A stretch of DNA of 64,000 bases from Spongiibacter thalassae (GTDB lineage: Bacteria; Pseudomonadota; Gammaproteobacteria; Pseudomonadales; Spongiibacteraceae). How positions within the stretch are numbered: the first letter of the stretch is position 1; the number at the start of each line of letters is the position of its first letter. Of this stretch, positions 60,753 to 64,000 are shown one piece after another. The notes beneath the pieces are model-generated. The model ran no database searches. It saw nothing but the letters and a program-made list of their open reading frames with translations, and was not told the origin of the DNA. The translations under genes were made by a program, and so were the position numbers. The stretch spans positions 389,951-453,950 of the forward strand of contig NZ_JAAWWK010000005.1 in assembly GCF_012272835.1 (NCBI RefSeq), read 5' to 3'.

Positions 60753-61727
60753 TTGATAAACACTACGCTGTTAGATGTGTTGGCTGATGGGGCATTTCAT
60801 TCCGGTGAAGAGCTGGGTGCTGCGATGGGTGTCAGCCGCGCTGCAGTCTGGAAGCAATTGCAAAAGCTGGAAGAATTGCAGTTGACCCTTGAGTCGCAAA
60901 AAGGTCGTGGCTATCGCATTGAGGGCGGTCTCGATCTCCTTTCTCTCGAAGCCATTCGCTCAGCGCTGCCCGAGCAGAGCCGGCATATCGTCGATCGCCT
61001 GACTATCCTGCCGCAGACGGAGTCGACCAATACCGAAGCTGCGCAGCGAATTTTATCGGGCGACGCCCATGGGATATGTCTCGTGGCTGAGCAGCAGACA
61101 GCGGGCCGGGGTCGCAGGGGGCGTCAGTGGCTCAGCCCCTTTGCGCGAAACCTGTATTTTTCCGTTGTGTGGGAATTCTCCAGTGGTGCTGCGGCGCTTG
61201 AGGGGCTGAGCTTGTGTGTGGGTGTTGCGGTTGCAAGGGCCTTGCGTCGGCTCGGTGCGGAATCGCCCTCGTTAAAGTGGCCTAACGACGTGTTGCTGGA
61301 TGGGCGAAAAATCGCCGGCATTTTACTGGAGATGCAGGGTGACCCGGCGGGCATATGTCAGGTGATTATCGGGGTAGGGTTAAATGTGCGCATGGGCGCT
61401 GTCGATGTCAGTGCTATCGATCAACCCTGGGTCGACCTGGCCAGCGCCGGTGTTGAGGCGCCGCGGAGTGCCGTGTTGGCGGTGGTGCTCGATGAGCTGT
61501 ATCAGGCGCTCCTGGTATACGGTGAAAAGGGCTTTGCGCGGTTTCACCAGGAGTGGTCAGAGCTGGACGCGTTTCGCGACAGGGAGGTGGCAGTCACTTT
61601 GGGTGAAAAGCGCATCATTGGTCAGGCCCGTGGTGTGGAGGCAAATGGTGGCTTGGTGATTGACACCGAATTGGGTCGACGAGTATTCCATGGTGGCGAA
61701 GTATCGCTGCGTGCCTGTCAGGAGTAA
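60753..61727 (+). CDS. birA: Biotin-protein ligase / biotin operon repressor
   Basis: A 324-residue bifunctional protein. The N-terminal winged helix (about 1-65, GEELGAAMGVSRAAVWKQLQ, then EELQLTLESQKGRGYRI) binds the biotin operator. The central ligase domain has VAEQQTAGRGRRGRQWLSPF (biotinyl-AMP loop) and SLKWPNDVLLDGRKIAGILL. A small SH3-like C-terminal domain starts near 275. The start codon appears to be TTG 60753, preceded by GGGGGTTGGG. The presence of the DNA-binding part suggests repression of bio genes, not coded here. coaX follows 5 bp later. Confidence 0.94.
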   Translation: MINTTLLDVLADGAFHSGEELGAAMGVSRAAVWKQLQKLEELQLTLESQKGRGYRIEGGLDLLSLEAIRSALPEQSRHIVDRLTILPQTESTNTEAAQRILSGDAHGICLVAEQQTAGRGRRGRQWLSPFARNLYFSVVWEFSSGAAALEGLSLCVGVAVARALRRLGAESPSLKWPNDVLLDGRKIAGILLEMQGDPAGICQVIIGVGLNVRMGAVDVSAIDQPWVDLASAGVEAPRSAVLAVVLDELYQALLVYGEKGFARFHQEWSELDAFRDREVAVTLGEKRIIGQARGVEANGGLVIDTELGRRVFHGGEVSLRACQE

Positions 61728-61732
61728 GCCCA

Positions 61733-62482
61733 TTGCTCAGTCTTCAGTTGGATGTCGGTAATACTGCGACGAAATGGCGATTGATGGATCGCGGGCGTCG
61801 GGTCAATGGTGGCCGCTGTTCTTTGGATGCTGAGTCATTGGATAGGCTTGCGTCCCTCAGTCCTGACGAGTTATGGGTGGCATCGGTGGCAAGCGATCAG
61901 GTAGAGGCACAGCTTTGCCGGGATTTTCAACGCCACGGACTTAAACCGGAATTTGTTCGTGCCGCTAACGAATGCGCCGGCGTGCGCAATAGCTACGCCG
62001 AGCCTGGGAAGATGGGCGTTGACCGCTGGCTGGCAATGTTGGGGGCTTATCGAGCGCACCCGGGCGGTGTTGTCGTGGTGGATGCGGGAACGGCGGCCAC
62101 TATTGACCTTGTTGCGCCCGACGGCCGTCATATCGGTGGCTATATTCTGCCGGGGTTCAGGCTGATGTGCTCGTCGCTGACCGGAAGCACTGGCCGTGTG
62201 CGTTACGACAATGCCGCCGAAGTGTCGCTGCGACCGGGTCGGCAGACGGCGGATTGTGTAGAGGGGGCGGCTTGGTTGGCTCTGGTGTCCGCCGTCAGTG
62301 GTGCAATTGAGCAATACACCGTGGCAGAGGGTGTGGTGCCTGATGTCGTGTTGACGGGGGGGGATGCACAGGTAATTGCGGGGTTGGCTGGTAGTAGGGC
62401 GGCTGGTTGGAGCATTGTCGAAGAATTGGTGCTGGACGGTTTGCAGCTTGCCGTTCAGGCGAAAGGTTCGGGGGGGGGGTGA
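61733..62482 (+). CDS. coaX: Type III pantothenate kinase
   Basis: A 249-residue ASKHA-fold kinase, first step of CoA synthesis. LQLDVGNTATKWRLMD is the phosphate-1 loop, GVDRWLAMLGAYRAHPGGVV the substrate region, VVDAGTAATIDLV the phosphate-2 loop with its Asp, and VVLTGGDAQVIAGL the adenosine motif. The start codon is TTG with GGAG nine bases upstream. The last codons run through ten consecutive G residues and the TGA stop overlaps the next ATG (TGATG). birA-coaX adjacency is common in this class. Confidence 0.94.
   Translation: MLSLQLDVGNTATKWRLMDRGRRVNGGRCSLDAESLDRLASLSPDELWVASVASDQVEAQLCRDFQRHGLKPEFVRAANECAGVRNSYAEPGKMGVDRWLAMLGAYRAHPGGVVVVDAGTAATIDLVAPDGRHIGGYILPGFRLMCSSLTGSTGRVRYDNAAEVSLRPGRQTADCVEGAAWLALVSAVSGAIEQYTVAEGVVPDVVLTGGDAQVIAGLAGSRAAGWSIVEELVLDGLQLAVQAKGSGGG
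62470..62479 (+). repeat. G10 homopolymer at the coaX/SPOR-gene junction
   Basis: Ten G residues encode the end of CoaX (SGGG, then TGA) and stand two bases before the next ATG. One extra G, or a -1 slip, would remove the coaX stop and read straight into the SPOR-domain protein. The run may also serve as the ribosome binding region of that gene. Confidence 0.85.
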
Positions 62483-63264
62483 TGCGCTGGGCATTCCTGT
62501 TGCTGGTGCTGCTTAATGGAGCGTTTTACGTTTGGCAGGCGTCTGAGAAAAGCTTCGATCGGCTGCAGGTGCTTGAGTCCCGTGAGGTCGCCCGGGGGAA
62601 TATCACGCTGTTAGCAGAGCTGGCCGATGCCGGATCACCGTCTTCGCCTGTGGTGGCGTCAAAGCCAGCCGAAGCCGCTCAGGAGTCGGCGCGAGATTTG
62701 AAACAGCTTTCTGCTTCCGACTCCCCGCCGAGTGCCGCCGTTGATGGGTTGGTCGTGGCTGCGGAGGCCGAGGCGGATGTCGCGGAGGAAGAGTGTTGGT
62801 TTCTTGGGCCCTACGCAAAAAGGGAGGATAGGTTTGCAGTGCCGCCAGGTCTTAATCTTCGCTGGATGGAGGAGGAGTATCGTCGCGGAAGTGATTTTTG
62901 GGTGTATCTGGGCCCCTTTGCTACCTCCAAGGCCGCTGGTCAGGTTTTTGAGGAGTTACGCAGAAAGAAAATCGATAGTTTTGTGATCCGCCAAGGGGCG
63001 CTGAAAAACGCGGTATCGCTGGGGGTGTTCAGTGATCCCGAGCGGGCGCAAAAGCATATACGTTCGATGGACAAGCGTGGGTATAGCGCGGCGGTGCGTG
63101 AAATTGTCAAATATGCCGAGCGCTACTGGCTGGTGCGCCAAACCTATATAAATGAAGAGGGCTATCGCGATGGCCAGGAGTTTCTCGCGGCGCGGCAGGG
63201 GGTGGGGCGTACTCTGGACAAAAAAAACTGTAATCTGATTGCGTCTTACAGAGACTTGGACTAG
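62482..63264 (+). CDS. SPOR-domain membrane protein
   Basis: A 260-residue protein with one N-terminal membrane helix (MRWAFLLLVLLNGAFYVWQA) and a variable Ser/Ala/Glu-rich periplasmic stretch (about 50-105). A SPOR domain lies at about 110-220: CWFLGPYAKREDRFAVPPGL, then YRRGSDFWVYLGPFATSKAA and NAVSLGVFSDPERAQKHIRS. SPOR domains bind glycan strands lacking stem peptides at the septum. The frame is open 25 codons upstream of ATG 62482, in the coaX end. The tRNA promoter overlaps its stop codon. Confidence 0.88.
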   Translation: MRWAFLLLVLLNGAFYVWQASEKSFDRLQVLESREVARGNITLLAELADAGSPSSPVVASKPAEAAQESARDLKQLSASDSPPSAAVDGLVVAAEAEADVAEEECWFLGPYAKREDRFAVPPGLNLRWMEEEYRRGSDFWVYLGPFATSKAAGQVFEELRRKKIDSFVIRQGALKNAVSLGVFSDPERAQKHIRSMDKRGYSAAVREIVKYAERYWLVRQTYINEEGYRDGQEFLAARQGVGRTLDKKNCNLIASYRDLD

Positions 63265-63267
63265 AAT
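63239..63267 (+). promoter_or_regulatory. Predicted stringent-type promoter of the tRNA operon
   Basis: TTGCGT and TAGAAT are exactly 17 bp apart, and GCCGCCC follows the -10, the GC-rich discriminator expected of stable-RNA promoters under stringent control. The TAG of the -10 box is the stop codon of the SPOR gene. Transcription would start near 63274, about 30 bp before the first tRNA. Confidence 0.55.
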
Positions 63268-63302
63268 GCCGCCCTCGTTCGGAAGCGACGTAGAAAGTTT
63301 GC

Positions 63303-63378
63303 GCTGGCGTAGCTCAGTTGGTAGAGCAGCTGACTTGTAATCAGCCGGTCGGGGGTTCGACTCCTCTCGCCAGCTCCA
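63303..63378 (+). tRNA. tRNA-Thr (anticodon TGT)
   Basis: A 76-base cloverleaf with acceptor arms GCTGGCG and CGCCAGC. D arm is GTAGCTCAGTTGGTAGAGC, the anticodon stem-loop is CTGACTTGTAATCAG, and the T arm has GGTTCGACTCC. The 3' CCA is encoded. It is the first of four tRNA genes ahead of tuf, the same order as E. coli thrU-tyrU-glyT-thrT-tufB. Confidence 0.97.
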
Positions 63379-63469
63379 CGTTTTCTACGCTCTGTTATAT
63401 GATCTCGGCTCGTTGTCATATTAAGTTGACAAGTAGTTGATGAATAAGCAGAATGTTTCGCTCTTTCGA

Positions 63470-63553
63470 GGTGGGGTTCCCGAGTGGCCAAAGGGATCAG
63501 ACTGTAAATCTGACGCGCAAGCTTCGGTGGTTCGAATCCACCCCCCACCACCA
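63470..63553 (+). tRNA. tRNA-Tyr (anticodon GTA)
   Basis: An 84-base class II tRNA with acceptor arms GGTGGGG and CCCCACC. The anticodon stem-loop is CAGACTGTAAATCTG. It has a long variable arm, and the T arm reads GGTGGTTCGAATCCACC. The discriminator is A and CCA is encoded. It is separated from the first tRNA by 91 bp. Confidence 0.97.
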
Positions 63554-63589
63554 TTATTGAAAGATGTACCAGCAGAATACTGAGTTTCA

Positions 63590-63663
<74 letters not shown>

Positions 63664-63698
63664 GTTTGCTCCGGCTGACGAAGTTTTTTGATTGCGGT

Positions 63699-63774
<76 letters not shown>

Positions 63775-63784
63775 TTATTTCGGC

Positions 63785-63815
63785 GACAAAAGCCCGGGTG
63801 GGTTTTTGTCTTTTT
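63785..63815 (+). terminator. Intrinsic terminator or attenuator between the tRNAs and tuf
   Basis: GACAAAAGCCC and GGGTTTTTGTC form an 11-bp stem with one G-U pair and a GGGT loop, followed directly by TTTTT. It sits 11 bp after tRNA-Thr and 57 bp before the tuf start codon. It could end the tRNA transcript or only partly limit read-through into tuf. Confidence 0.75.
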
Positions 63816-63871
63816 GTAGTGACTTGGCAAAATAGTGACTTTACGAGAAGGTCCGCTAGGAGACTGTCGCA

Positions 63872-64000
63872 ATGGCGAAGGCAAAATTTGAACGTACAAA
63901 ACCCCACGTTAACGTGGGAACCATCGGTCACGTTGACCACGGCAAAACCACTCTGACTGCGGCGTTGACCCGTGTTTGTGCAGAGGTTTTCGGTGGCGAG
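63872..64000 (+). CDS. tuf: Elongation factor Tu, N-terminal fragment
   Basis: The first 43 codons are present; the gene runs off the right edge. It reads [20 protein letters not shown] and then [16 protein letters not shown]. The GTPase P-loop GHVDHGKT and the strongly conserved N-terminus leave no doubt about the family. AGGAG lies nine bases before the ATG. EF-Tu brings aminoacyl-tRNA to the ribosome. Position after the four tRNA genes corresponds to tufB of E. coli. Confidence 0.97.
   Translation, partial: MAKAKFERTKPHVNVGTIGHVDHGKTTLTAALTRVCAEVFGGE

Overview
The window looks like chromosomal DNA of a marine-type gammaproteobacterium. This is inferred from gene order, since I cannot run a taxonomic search. 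The clues are: tkt-epd-pgk-fba in one operon; zapA, 6S RNA and a 5-formyl-THF cyclo-ligase gene next to ygfB-pepP-ubiH-ubiI; rppH-ptsP; lgt-thyA-folA; and birA-coaX-SPOR followed by four tRNA genes in the E. coli order (Thr-Tyr-Gly-Thr) and tuf. A DUF3450/TtpC/ExbB/ExbD/TonB/TPR operon and many TonB-linked parts suggest a relative of the Cellvibrionales or Alteromonadales. No phage, CRISPR array or intact insertion sequence was found.

Region 1 (1-7.1 kb) is a leftward acyl-CoA catabolic operon: thiolase, a FadB-type fusion, an acyl-CoA dehydrogenase, an alpha-methylacyl-CoA racemase and the start of an enoyl-CoA hydratase. A divergent AraC-type regulator sits beside it. The racemase points to a methyl-branched substrate. 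Region 2 (7.1-14.1 kb) is accessory. It has a stretch of apparently decayed coding sequence, then a leftward cluster (TonB-dependent receptor, an unfamiliar 310-residue protein, an APH-fold phosphotransferase, a hypothetical protein) with a divergent LuxR-type regulator. Region 3 (14.4-19.5 kb) holds a MauE-like membrane protein, an ExoD-like protein, a persulfide dioxygenase-rhodanese gene split by one in-frame TGA, an expansin-like protein, a coiled-coil lipoprotein and a low-molecular-weight phosphatase.

Region 4 (19.6-31 kb) is central carbon and serine metabolism: tkt-epd-pgk-fba, an alpha/beta hydrolase, serA divergent from a D-2-hydroxyglutarate dehydrogenase-like gene, a FAH-family hydrolase and rpiA. 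Region 5 (31-34.7 kb) is an unusual operon of a membrane histidine kinase, a tandem-receiver regulator and a TonB-like protein. Region 6 (34.7-53.7 kb) is mostly housekeeping: ilvA, ygfA, 6S RNA, zapA, a ZapB-like coiled coil, ygfB, pepP, two ubiquinone hydroxylases, a Fur-box iron transporter lacking its ATPase gene, gcvH, rppH, ptsP, lgt, thyA and folA.

Region 7 (53.9-60.6 kb) is the six-gene TonB2-type energy-transduction operon, whose codon use looks adapted to high expression, followed by a probable outer-membrane barrel protein and a BON protein. Region 8 (60.7-64 kb) is birA, coaX, a SPOR-domain gene joined to coaX across a ten-G run, four tRNA genes, an intrinsic terminator and the 5' end of tuf.
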